Shown here: one piece after another, positions 22,239 to 31,243 of the stretch | Layout: each line of letters starts with the position of its first letter | Position numbering within the stretch: the first letter of the stretch is position 1 | Assembly (NCBI GenBank): GCA_029974315.1 | Contig: JARKSE010000168.1 | Location: 1-37,442 of the forward strand | DNA length: 37,442 nt | From: Paludibacteraceae bacterium | GTDB taxonomy: Bacteria; Bacteroidota; Bacteroidia; Bacteroidales; Paludibacteraceae | Direction: 5' to 3' | Made by a program: the position numbers and the translations under genes | The notes under the pieces: generated by a model | The model's input: the letters and a program-made list of their open reading frames with translations, nothing else | Told to the model about the DNA's origin: nothing | The model's database searches: none

Positions 22239-22303
22239 AAATAAGGCCGTTTGTTATATAATTACGAAACGCAATTTCAATTCGACAAGAAAAAGTAACA
22301 AGA

Positions 22304-22798
22304 TTAATCTACATTATTAGCACTTTTAACTTCTGTCAAATCTTTATCAAACGTAAATCTTGTTGTGTTAATAATTATTGCGCCTAAAGCATTTTTAGCA
22401 CGATATTTATGAGACATTTTCCAGCCATTAAAATCTCCAACATATGTTAGTGCCTTTGCATCATATTCATTTTTACAGTCTGCTTCAATTTGTTTGTATA
22501 TTCTTATACTATCCTGAATTAGAGGATTTTCTTCTAAAATATCTTCCATTGTTAATTCAAATGCTCTATTATGAGCAAAGTCCTGTTTTTCTGCCAATTC
22601 TTTTCCCTCTTGTGAAAAATAAAAATTTGAAAAAGTACTATCCAATTCACTAAATTCTATAGATTCATAACTTGAAGCATCATTAAGATTCTTTGAGAGA
22701 TAGTCTTTAATCAGCTTTTGGGCTTTATTTTCATTTGAATTACACCCAACTAATGTTAACGCAACCATTAACAATGATAAATAAATAATTTTTTTCAT
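22304..22798 (-). CDS. Small lipoprotein of unknown function
   Basis: MKKIIYLSLLMVALTLVGCNSNENKAQKLIKDYLSKNLNDASSYESIEFSELDS; clear lipobox LVGC. Start placed at MKKII rather than the upstream ATG at 22825. Confidence 0.78.
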   Translation of the reverse strand: MKKIIYLSLLMVALTLVGCNSNENKAQKLIKDYLSKNLNDASSYESIEFSELDSTFSNFYFSQEGKELAEKQDFAHNRAFELTMEDILEENPLIQDSIRIYKQIEADCKNEYDAKALTYVGDFNGWKMSHKYRAKNALGAIIINTTRFTFDKDLTEVKSANNVD

Positions 22799-23104
22799 AA
22801 CTTGTTTTGTTTTACGTCCGCCCATTAACAGACATTATTTTGATTTGTAATAAAAGAAATCTATTGAATTTGGGTAATATAATTTGTAAATCGCATAAAT
22901 ATATGAATATTTACTATAAATACGATTGTATATAACATACACTCGTCTGCAAATATATTAAATATTATTTAATTTTACAAATATAATAAAAGTAAATCAT
23001 AAACTATTTATCAACATACCCGCCACAAAACGGCTTACCGTTAGACACGCATTGAAAAAATGTCAAAAAACGGTAATCTTTGCACGTTTCTCAAGCGATT
23101 TTAG

Positions 23105-23112
23105 TACTTTTG
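23105..23112 (+). promoter_or_regulatory. -7 element candidate for nadB
   Basis: TACTTTTG (TAnnTTTG) with TTTG at 23079-23082, spacer 22 bp (slightly long). Confidence 0.45.
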
Positions 23113-23201
23113 ACCTCGAAAAACAACCACGCTGCGCATAGAAAACAACTCCTTGTTTTTCAATGAATTAACAAAATACGGATTCCATAATACGAGGTTC
23201 T

Positions 23202-24773
23202 ATGATACGTAAATTTGATTTTTTGATTGTCGGTAGTGGTATCGCAGGTATGAGTTTCGCACTCAAAGTGGCGAATAAAGGAAAAGTAGCCATTCTTTGT
23301 AAAACCACGTTGGACGAAGCCAACACCGCTTTGGCGCAAGGTGGCATTTCGTCGGTTACCAACACGGTGGTGGACAATTACGAAAAACACATTCAAGATA
23401 CACTCATCGCTGGCGATGGCATTTGCGACCTGAAAGCGGTAGAAAAAGTGGTAAAAAATGCGCCCGCACAAATTAAACAGTTACTCGAATGGGGCGTAGA
23501 TTTCGACAAAACACCCGACGGCGCGTTCGATTTACACAAAGAAGGCGGTCACTCCGAATTTCGTATTTTACATCACAAAGATTCTACGGGCGCCGAAATT
23601 CAACAAAGTTTAATCGAACGGATTCAATCGCACCCCAATATTACGGTGTTTGAACACTATTTTGCCATTGACATTCTCACACAACATCATTTGGGCGAAA
23701 TTGTGACACGCCACACACCGAATATCGAGTGTTATGGCATTTATGCGCTCAACACACGCAATCAACATATTGATACATTTTTGGGCAAAGTGACCATGTT
23801 GGCCACAGGCGGCATTGGCAATGTGTACCAAACCACCACCAATCCACTCGTTGCCACAGGCGACGGCATTGCCATGGTGCATCGCGCTCGTGGTGTGATT
23901 CGCGACATGGAATTTGTACAATTCCACCCAACAGCGTTCTTCCATCCAGGCGTTCATCCTTCGTTTTTAATTACCGAAGCCATGCGTGGTTATGGTGCGG
24001 TGTTACGTACCAAAAAAGGCGAAGAATTTATGCACAAATATGACCAACGTGGTTCATTAGCACCTCGTGATATTGTGGCGCGTGCTATCGATAACGAAAT
24101 GAAATTAGCAGGAACCGACCATGTTTATCTGGACGTAACGCATAAATCGGCAGAAGAGACAAAAAAACATTTCCCGATGATTTATGAAAAATGCCTGTCT
24201 TTTGGTGTTGATATTACCAAGCAATATATTCCGGTAGCGCCAGCAGCGCACTATTTATGTGGAGGTATTGTGGTAGATGAACATGGAAAAACCAGTATCA
24301 ATCGTTTGTATGCCGCTGGTGAATGTTCGTGTACAGGTTTACACGGTGCTAATCGTCTAGCATCAAACTCATTAATTGAGGCGATTGTATATGCGGATGC
24401 CGCAGCCCAACATGCTTCAGAAGTTTTCAAGCATTTTACATATCAAAACAATATTCCAGAATGGAATGACGATGGCACATCGCTCCCCGAAGAGATGATT
24501 TTGATTACACAAAGTGTAAAAGAAGTTCAGCAAATTATGTCGTCATATGTGGGTATTGTGCGGTCCAATTTACGTCTAAAACGCGCTATGAGTCGCTTGG
24601 AAATTTTATTCCGTGAAACCGAAAGTTTATTCGACCGCTCGGTGGTTTCACGCGACATTTGCGAATTGCGCAATTGCATTAGTGTGGCTTATCTAATTAT
24701 AAAACAAGCCACTGCTCGCAAAGAAAGTAGAGGGCTACACTACACCATAGATTATCCACAGAAAAACGATTAA
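23202..24773 (+). CDS. nadB: L-aspartate oxidase NadB
   Basis: FLIVGSGIAGMSFALKVANKGKVAILCKTTLDEANTALAQGGISSV, EGGHSEFRILHHKDSTGAEIQ, FVQFHPTAFFHPG, GEEFMHKYDQRGSLAPRDIVARAID, AAGECSCTGLHGANRLASNSLIEA. Confidence 0.96.
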   Translation: MIRKFDFLIVGSGIAGMSFALKVANKGKVAILCKTTLDEANTALAQGGISSVTNTVVDNYEKHIQDTLIAGDGICDLKAVEKVVKNAPAQIKQLLEWGVDFDKTPDGAFDLHKEGGHSEFRILHHKDSTGAEIQQSLIERIQSHPNITVFEHYFAIDILTQHHLGEIVTRHTPNIECYGIYALNTRNQHIDTFLGKVTMLATGGIGNVYQTTTNPLVATGDGIAMVHRARGVIRDMEFVQFHPTAFFHPGVHPSFLITEAMRGYGAVLRTKKGEEFMHKYDQRGSLAPRDIVARAIDNEMKLAGTDHVYLDVTHKSAEETKKHFPMIYEKCLSFGVDITKQYIPVAPAAHYLCGGIVVDEHGKTSINRLYAAGECSCTGLHGANRLASNSLIEAIVYADAAAQHASEVFKHFTYQNNIPEWNDDGTSLPEEMILITQSVKEVQQIMSSYVGIVRSNLRLKRAMSRLEILFRETESLFDRSVVSRDICELRNCISVAYLIIKQATARKESRGLHYTIDYPQKND

Positions 24774-24794
24774 CGCAATTCTCGTATTTTTTGT

Positions 24795-24802
24795 TATCTT
24801 TG
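24795..24802 (+). promoter_or_regulatory. -7 element upstream of the DUF2723 gene
   Basis: TATCTTTG exact match to TAnnTTTG; 44 bp upstream of the start codon. Confidence 0.5.
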
Positions 24803-24845
24803 CGCTGCTATTATTTAACGATAATCACATTATAAAAGAACCATA

Positions 24846-27800
24846 ATGAAACGATTCAAATTGTTTAACAACATCGTAGGTTGGTTAGCATTTACCATCG
24901 CTGCGATTACCTATTTACTCACTATTGAACCAACAGCAAGCTTTTGGGATTGTGGTGAATTTATCTCATCGGCGTTTAAATTGGAAGTTGGTCACCCACC
25001 CGGTGCACCTTTTTTTATGATGACAGCGCGCCTGTTTACCCTGTTTGCATCGGACACGACACAAGTTGCAGCAATGGTAAACTCCATGTCGGCATTATGT
25101 AGCGCTTTTACCATTTTATTCCTTTTCTGGACCATTACGCACTTAGCACGTAAAATTTTAGTTAAAGATGGTGATGAAATATCCGTTACCAAAATGATTG
25201 CTATTTTAGGCGCAGGGTTAGTGGGTGCATTAGCATACACATTTTCTGATACGTTTTGGTTTTCTGCTGTTGAAGGCGAAGTTTATGCCTATTCATCATT
25301 GTTTACAGCAGTTGTTTTTTGGCTAATTTTAAAATGGGAAGATGTTGCAGATACCCCTACTTCTGACCGTTGGATCATATTGATTGCTTACCTTATGGGG
25401 TTAAGTATTGGTGTTCACCTTTTAAATTTATTGGCAATTCCAGCTATCGTTCTAGTCTATTATTTCAAAAAATACACACCTACTGCAAAAGGTGTTGTTT
25501 TAGCTATTGCGGCTTCTGGAGCTATTTTAGTAGCTGTTCTCTACGGCTTAATTCCGGGTTTTGTAAAAGTTGCCAGCTGGTTCGAATTACTATTTGTAAA
25601 TCAATTCGGCTTAGCGTTCAACACTGGTGTAATCTTTTATCTCGTTTTAGTTATTGCTGCGCTTGCATGGGCTATTTACGAAACTCAATTTGGAAAAAAC
25701 AGCACGCGTGTTAAAATTTCATTTTTACTTGCCTTAACCCTATTGGGTATCCCTTTTATTGGTGACAACATTCTCATTGGCTTACTGCTTGTGATTGGCG
25801 GTGCATTATTTCTATTTTTATACAAAAAAGAGATTAGTCGTCGCTGGCTAAACACCATTGTCTTAGCTGCTACAATGATGCTTATCGGTTATGGCTCGTA
25901 TGCTATGATTGTGATTCGTTCGGCAGCCAACACGCCAATGGATCAAAACTCACCCGACGATGTCTTTTCTTTACAATATTATCTCAATCGTGAACAGTAC
26001 GGCGATCGTCCCTTGCTTTACGGTGCTATTTACTCCGCACCAGAAAAATTAAAGATTGTAGGTAACAACTGTGTACCTATTCAAAAAAAGGGTTCTCCAG
26101 TTTGGATTCGTAAAGAAAAAACAGAAGCAGGAGAAAAAGATTCTTATACCATATCGGGCTACAAACATCGTGGCTACGAAATGGATGAACGCTTTACCAT
26201 GCTTTTCCCACGCATGTATAGCAATAACGAAAGCCATATTGCTGTGTACAAAACTTGGGGCAACGTAAAAGGTAATCGCATCAAAGCCAATCGATGTGGT
26301 CAAACAGAAACTATTGTATGTCCCACATTTGGCGAAAATTTGAGATTTTTCTTTACCTATCAACTGAATTTTATGTACTGGCGCTATTTCATGTGGAATT
26401 TTAGTGGTCGTCAGAACGACATTCAGGGGCACGGCGAAATAGATCACGGCAACTGGATTACAGGTTTCAGTTTTATTGACAACGCTAGACTTGGCGATCA
26501 AACCAATGCGCCAACTATTATGCGTGAAAACAAAGGTAATAACCGTTATTTCTTATTACCTTTATTACTTGGAATATTTGGTATTTTATGGCAACTGGGT
26601 AAGGGCAAAAAAGGTACTCAAAGTTTTTGGATCACATTTACGCTATTCTTTATGACCGGTATTGCCATTGTTATCTATTTGAATCAAACTCCTTTCCAAC
26701 CACGTGAACGAGATTACGCCTATGCTGGCTCGTTCTATGCATTTTCTATTTGGATTGGATTGGGCGTATTGGCTATTATTCAAGGATTGAAGAAATTTAT
26801 GCCTAAAACTGTAGCTACACTTGTGGCTATTGTGCTCAGTTTGGGAGTTCCTACACTTATGGCTGCCGAAAACTGGGACGATCACGATCGTAGCGGACGC
26901 ACTACTGCACGCGATTTTGGAGCTAATTACTTAAATAGCTGCGCACAAAATGCAATTTATTTTTGTAATGGCGATAATGACACTTTCCCTATTTGGTACA
27001 ATCAGGAAGTAGAAGGTGAGCGTACTGACGTGCGCGCTTGCAATCTTAGCTACCTCTCTACCGACTGGTATATCGACCAAATGAAACGTGAAGCTTATGA
27101 ATCTAAGCCACTTCCTATTTCTTGGGAACGCAAAGATTATGTGAGTGGTAATTTAGATATTTCACGTGTCATCGACCACCCTAATTTTGGTGGAGAAATG
27201 CCATTAAACTTAGCTTTAGAAATAATGCGTATGCCTGAATTTATTGAGGACGGCATTGGAACTATTTTTGCCAGTACAGTTACTGTTCCTGTTGACAAAG
27301 AGCAAGTTCTAAAAACTGGTACCGTAAAACCAGAAGAAGCAGATCTAATTGTTGACGAATTAAGTATTAAATTGAATCGTTCCGCTCAAAAATCTGACGT
27401 AATGGTGTTGGAAATGATCAACAGTAATAATTGGGAACGCCCAATGTATTTTGCTGTAACCGTAGGCGAACAATTTTATCCTAACGTAAAAGAATATTTG
27501 CAACTAGAAGGTTTGGCTTACCGCTTAGTCCCCATAAAAGGGAATGCTGAACGTGTGAACACAGAAGCTATGTTTGATAATATGATACATAAATTCAAAT
27601 ATGGAGGTATAGAAAATCCAAAGGTCTATTTGGATGAAAATAATTTACGTATGTGTCGTACATTCCGCCTAATGTTCTCGGAATTGGTTGGTGCTTTAAT
27701 TAAAGAGGGTAAAAACGACAAAGCTTTAGAAGCACTGGATTATTGCTTGAAAGTTATTCCGGGCGAAACCGTTCCGCACGATTATACGTCAATGCTCCTT

Positions 27801-28064
27801 GCTAACTACTATTATCAATTAGGTAACCACGAAAAAGCAGATGCCTTAGTGAATAACATCACAACACACATTTACGAACGATTGGATTGGATTACACTTT
27901 TACCAAATGATAAACGTAAAAACCTGTCACGCGAGATGAGTGTACAACAAAACTTGGGTATGTTGCAACAAATTTATTATAATTGTGCAGATGCTAAGAG
28001 TGCTTTGACAGAATCACTACGCACCAACTTTGAAAAATATTATCTACAATTACCTATACGTTAA
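24846..28064 (+). CDS. DUF2723 family multi-spanning membrane protein (glycosyltransferase-like)
   Basis: N-terminal LLTIEPTASFWDCGEFISSAFKLEVGHPPGAPFFMMTARLF, many TM helices, RERDYAYAGSFYAFSIWIGLG, long C-terminal soluble region. Confidence 0.88.
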   Translation: MKRFKLFNNIVGWLAFTIAAITYLLTIEPTASFWDCGEFISSAFKLEVGHPPGAPFFMMTARLFTLFASDTTQVAAMVNSMSALCSAFTILFLFWTITHLARKILVKDGDEISVTKMIAILGAGLVGALAYTFSDTFWFSAVEGEVYAYSSLFTAVVFWLILKWEDVADTPTSDRWIILIAYLMGLSIGVHLLNLLAIPAIVLVYYFKKYTPTAKGVVLAIAASGAILVAVLYGLIPGFVKVASWFELLFVNQFGLAFNTGVIFYLVLVIAALAWAIYETQFGKNSTRVKISFLLALTLLGIPFIGDNILIGLLLVIGGALFLFLYKKEISRRWLNTIVLAATMMLIGYGSYAMIVIRSAANTPMDQNSPDDVFSLQYYLNREQYGDRPLLYGAIYSAPEKLKIVGNNCVPIQKKGSPVWIRKEKTEAGEKDSYTISGYKHRGYEMDERFTMLFPRMYSNNESHIAVYKTWGNVKGNRIKANRCGQTETIVCPTFGENLRFFFTYQLNFMYWRYFMWNFSGRQNDIQGHGEIDHGNWITGFSFIDNARLGDQTNAPTIMRENKGNNRYFLLPLLLGIFGILWQLGKGKKGTQSFWITFTLFFMTGIAIVIYLNQTPFQPRERDYAYAGSFYAFSIWIGLGVLAIIQGLKKFMPKTVATLVAIVLSLGVPTLMAAENWDDHDRSGRTTARDFGANYLNSCAQNAIYFCNGDNDTFPIWYNQEVEGERTDVRACNLSYLSTDWYIDQMKREAYESKPLPISWERKDYVSGNLDISRVIDHPNFGGEMPLNLALEIMRMPEFIEDGIGTIFASTVTVPVDKEQVLKTGTVKPEEADLIVDELSIKLNRSAQKSDVMVLEMINSNNWERPMYFAVTVGEQFYPNVKEYLQLEGLAYRLVPIKGNAERVNTEAMFDNMIHKFKYGGIENPKVYLDENNLRMCRTFRLMFSELVGALIKEGKNDKALEALDYCLKVIPGETVPHDYTSMLLANYYYQLGNHEKADALVNNITTHIYERLDWITLLPNDKRKNLSREMSVQQNLGMLQQIYYNCADAKSALTESLRTNFEKYYLQLPIR

Positions 28065-28069
28065 TCCTA

Positions 28070-28105
28070 AAATAACGCTTCTTCTGTACAGAAGAAGCGT
28101 TATTT
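28070..28105. terminator. 36-bp perfect palindrome (terminator or attenuator) between the DUF2723 gene and the deacetylase
   Basis: aaataacgcttcttctgtacagaagaagcgttattt is self-reverse-complementary. Confidence 0.75.
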
Positions 28106-28118
28106 ATATTCTACACTT

Positions 28119-28727
28119 ATGTTCTTTGAACAACCTCCACATGTTTTACGTTTAATTTGGAAAGGTACTTGGCGCCGAAAACAAGTCGGTAAAAAAGTAG
28201 TCTACCTCACTTTTGATGATGCCCCATCGCCAACAACTACACCAAAACTATTAGATATCCTTGATAAAAATAACATCAAGGCTACTTTTTTTTGTGTGGG
28301 AGATAATGTGCGAAAATATCCAGATTTATTTGAAGATATTAAACGTAGAGGACATCGCGTTGGCAATCACTCCATGCACCATTTAAAAGGTTTTTGTACT
28401 GACTATGATAGCTATATTCAGGATGTAGAACTTGCCGATAGAGTTATTCAAAGCACTCTTTTACGCCCTCCTTATGGACGCATTACCTTAAAACAACTAC
28501 GGACATTATCAAAAAAATATGAAATTGTGATGTGGGATGTAATTACGCGAGACTACAATAATAAACTTACGCCAGAAGAGGTCTATTCAATCGTAAAACG
28601 TTACACACGCAACGGCTCTATCATTGTTTTTCACGACTCAGAAAAAGCAGCTCACAACATGTTTGGTGCTTTACAGCCATCTATCCTCTTTCTGAAAGAA
28701 AAGGGCTATTCATTTGAACTGCTTTAA
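28119..28727 (+). CDS. Polysaccharide deacetylase family protein (NodB homology domain)
   Basis: VVYLTFDDAPSPTTTPKLLDILDKNNIKATFFCVGDNVRKYP, HRVGNHSMHH, RPPYGRI, MWDVITRDY, IIVFHDS. Confidence 0.92.
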   Translation: MFFEQPPHVLRLIWKGTWRRKQVGKKVVYLTFDDAPSPTTTPKLLDILDKNNIKATFFCVGDNVRKYPDLFEDIKRRGHRVGNHSMHHLKGFCTDYDSYIQDVELADRVIQSTLLRPPYGRITLKQLRTLSKKYEIVMWDVITRDYNNKLTPEEVYSIVKRYTRNGSIIVFHDSEKAAHNMFGALQPSILFLKEKGYSFELL

Positions 28728-31099
28728 AATACAACCTTAATGTATTCGTCACCTAAACGCAATACATAAACTTGTCCACGAGGTAATATTATATGTTGAG
28801 TAGATAAATTTGGCTCAACAACACGCCACAATTGACCTTGTACATTATAAATATAGATTGGTTCTGATGCTGTTATTCTCAAGCCTTCACTATCACACAC
28901 TACACCAGCTAGAGCGGAGGCAACATCTTGCAATGTTTCCACATCAATACGGTTAGAAAACGCGGTGATATAATCAGGATATGCTAAATTCAGAGCATTC
29001 GTTGCAGCCACCTTATAATAATAGGCAGTTGATGCCATTAAATCTGAAACGTAATAAACCGTATCGCACACACAAACTGTTGTTAAAGAATCTCCAGCTA
29101 CACCTATTTGTAGATAATAAGCTGTCGCCCCTTCCACGGAATTCCAACGTGCAACAAACGAATTAGAGGTCACCTCTACAGGATTTAACGCCACTGGAAC
29201 AGCCAACTCCGCAGGTGAGGCATAACCAATTAAATTAATATCAGCAGTATGCTCATAATTTGTAACATTCACATAATCGGAGTGTCCATACTCATCAGAT
29301 GGCACGGTTGGCAGATAACGAATATCAACACGTTGTACGATGGCGGATTTACCAGCTTCTGAGGTAAGAATTATTTTTTCGGTACTCCAATCGGTGTCCT
29401 TTGTGCGCATCTGGAAATAATCGCCCATTTCAAAACTTAATTCTAAATTATCATCAACAGAGGTACTCGCCACCACCACTGATTGAATTGGCGACGGAGT
29501 TAACTGCTCTGTTTCAAAAATAAGACGAGGCTCACTCACCGCCACATTCGAGATATCATCATCGTCATCATCTTCTAAAAACTTGAATATAATAACGCTA
29601 TCTTGCTCAATAATAGTTGATAATTCATAATCGACACCAATAAAATTATCAAATTCATCAACTCGTTGAACTCCAGGAAATGGATCTCCCGCTAAATCAG
29701 TTGTAGCTTGATCGGCCTCAATAATATCAACGCCCATATTTGTAGCATAATTATTAACCGCATTATTATTCCAACGTGTAGCGTTATATTTAATGCGCGT
29801 AATCAATAGTCCATGTCCAGGCAGAGCTAAACTATCCCAGCCTATAGGCTGTCTATTTTCCAACAAGTAGAATTGTAACGGATTAGGATTTGTAGGTATT
29901 AAATTATGTCGAGCACTAGCCACTAAATAAGCTTCATTAGATACAATGAGAGGTTCAATTACCGTAAGTTGACTGCGAAAAAGTTGTTTAGGAGTGAGAT
30001 AACCTAAATAAAAACGTTCGTATGCTGAATAACTAGGAGGTGTACGACCGTTGTTATTATAAGGACCGCGATCCATAATATCCCAATTACCAAGCGTATA
30101 ATGACCTGCACCATTAGTAGTATACAAATCGGGTAATCCAAGTACATGGCTAAATTCGTGAACAAACGTTCCGATACCACACATCTGAGCGTCCGAATTA
30201 CCTCTTAATTCAGATGTACAGGCATAGTTATAAACCTTTACCCCATCTACAGACAATTTAGGAGCCAAATTCCAATGATGTGGCCAAATAGTACTTGTTC
30301 CACCACCTTCGGCTTCATTATAACCAGCATAAATAACAAACACATTATCCACATTGCCATTGGCATCAGCATCATATGTTTTGAAATCAACGTCTGCATT
30401 GGCAGCTTCGCAAGCATGTTTTATCATGTCTCTTGGCCGCCCGTCGTTACCAGATACATTTGCCCCATAATAAGCATAATCGTAAGGCAGCGTATAAGGA
30501 CCCACCACATCAAACTGAGGTTGCAATAAGCCAGCTGTACTAGCTTCAAAATAATCAGCTGCAGAACCTGTGGCGCCATTATCGTTATGGCCTTTTTGAT
30601 TCAAAAGATTGGAAAATTGTTGGGCTGGATTTGGTGTTACAAAGGGTTGAGTTGGGAATTGCACTAAAATAACCAAGGCTTTATAGAAACCTTTGACGCC
30701 GTTGGGACCACGATCCTCAAACAACCCCTGTCGTACTTTAGCACGCTCTGCACGATACCTAGCGACATCTTGACTATACATCGCATCTGAAGCCACTTGA
30801 TTGAGTAAATTCCATTCATCAACAGAACGTTGATCTGGATTATGAGCTTGTACGCCCAAACTGATAAGAGTACCTTTTGTAGAAAGAGTGGCGTATTCAT
30901 AACCACCATTCACTTCTAAAAGCCAATACCCATCTACGGTGGTAGCATAATTAAAAAATTCATCACCACACAAACGCATCGATAATGCACTTCCATCCGG
31001 TTGTTGATGGAATAAAACATCAGGATAAGCCGTCACTGCAAACAATGGGTGTAACGACATCAACAGGAAAGAGAGTGTTAGGTAAATGATTTTCTTCAT
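28724..31099 (-). CDS. M6 family metalloprotease with FN3-like and T9SS-type C-terminal regions
   Basis: Signal peptide; HEFSHVLGLPD zinc motif; FN3-like PVEVTSNSFVARWNSVEGATAYYLQI; C-terminal IYIYNVQGQLWRVVEPNLSTQHIILPRGQVYVLRLGDEYIKVVF. Confidence 0.87.
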   Translation of the reverse strand: MKKIIYLTLSFLLMSLHPLFAVTAYPDVLFHQQPDGSALSMRLCGDEFFNYATTVDGYWLLEVNGGYEYATLSTKGTLISLGVQAHNPDQRSVDEWNLLNQVASDAMYSQDVARYRAERAKVRQGLFEDRGPNGVKGFYKALVILVQFPTQPFVTPNPAQQFSNLLNQKGHNDNGATGSAADYFEASTAGLLQPQFDVVGPYTLPYDYAYYGANVSGNDGRPRDMIKHACEAANADVDFKTYDADANGNVDNVFVIYAGYNEAEGGGTSTIWPHHWNLAPKLSVDGVKVYNYACTSELRGNSDAQMCGIGTFVHEFSHVLGLPDLYTTNGAGHYTLGNWDIMDRGPYNNNGRTPPSYSAYERFYLGYLTPKQLFRSQLTVIEPLIVSNEAYLVASARHNLIPTNPNPLQFYLLENRQPIGWDSLALPGHGLLITRIKYNATRWNNNAVNNYATNMGVDIIEADQATTDLAGDPFPGVQRVDEFDNFIGVDYELSTIIEQDSVIIFKFLEDDDDDDISNVAVSEPRLIFETEQLTPSPIQSVVVASTSVDDNLELSFEMGDYFQMRTKDTDWSTEKIILTSEAGKSAIVQRVDIRYLPTVPSDEYGHSDYVNVTNYEHTADINLIGYASPAELAVPVALNPVEVTSNSFVARWNSVEGATAYYLQIGVAGDSLTTVCVCDTVYYVSDLMASTAYYYKVAATNALNLAYPDYITAFSNRIDVETLQDVASALAGVVCDSEGLRITASEPIYIYNVQGQLWRVVEPNLSTQHIILPRGQVYVLRLGDEYIKVVF

Positions 31100-31211
31100 A
31101 ACTCAACATGTTAATGAATAAAACGTTATATAAAACGAAACGAGATTATGACTCATAATCCCGACTTCGCACTTATATCATCCTCTTATGTGAATGAACA
31201 AACTTACCCCA

Positions 31212-31219
31212 CAAATGTA
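31212..31219 (-). promoter_or_regulatory. -7 element candidate upstream of the first M6 protease (28724-31099)
   Basis: Minus strand TACATTTG (TAnnTTTG), giving a leader of ~100 nt. Confidence 0.35.
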
Positions 31220-31243
31220 TACAATTATTTCAACATATCCTAA

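Noticed and set aside
23610-23957. 115-aa minus-strand ORF inside nadB
   Set aside because: Antisense shadow of conserved NadB coding sequence, with no start context or family resemblance.
26049-26501. 150-aa minus-strand ORF inside the DUF2723 gene
   Set aside because: Antisense to a clear membrane-protein CDS; no coherent protein features.
29560-29585. Poly-Asp run (EDDDDDD) in the first M6 protease, considered as a repeat or Ca-binding module
   Set aside because: Only a short acidic linker between domains; too short and non-periodic to call a functional repeat.
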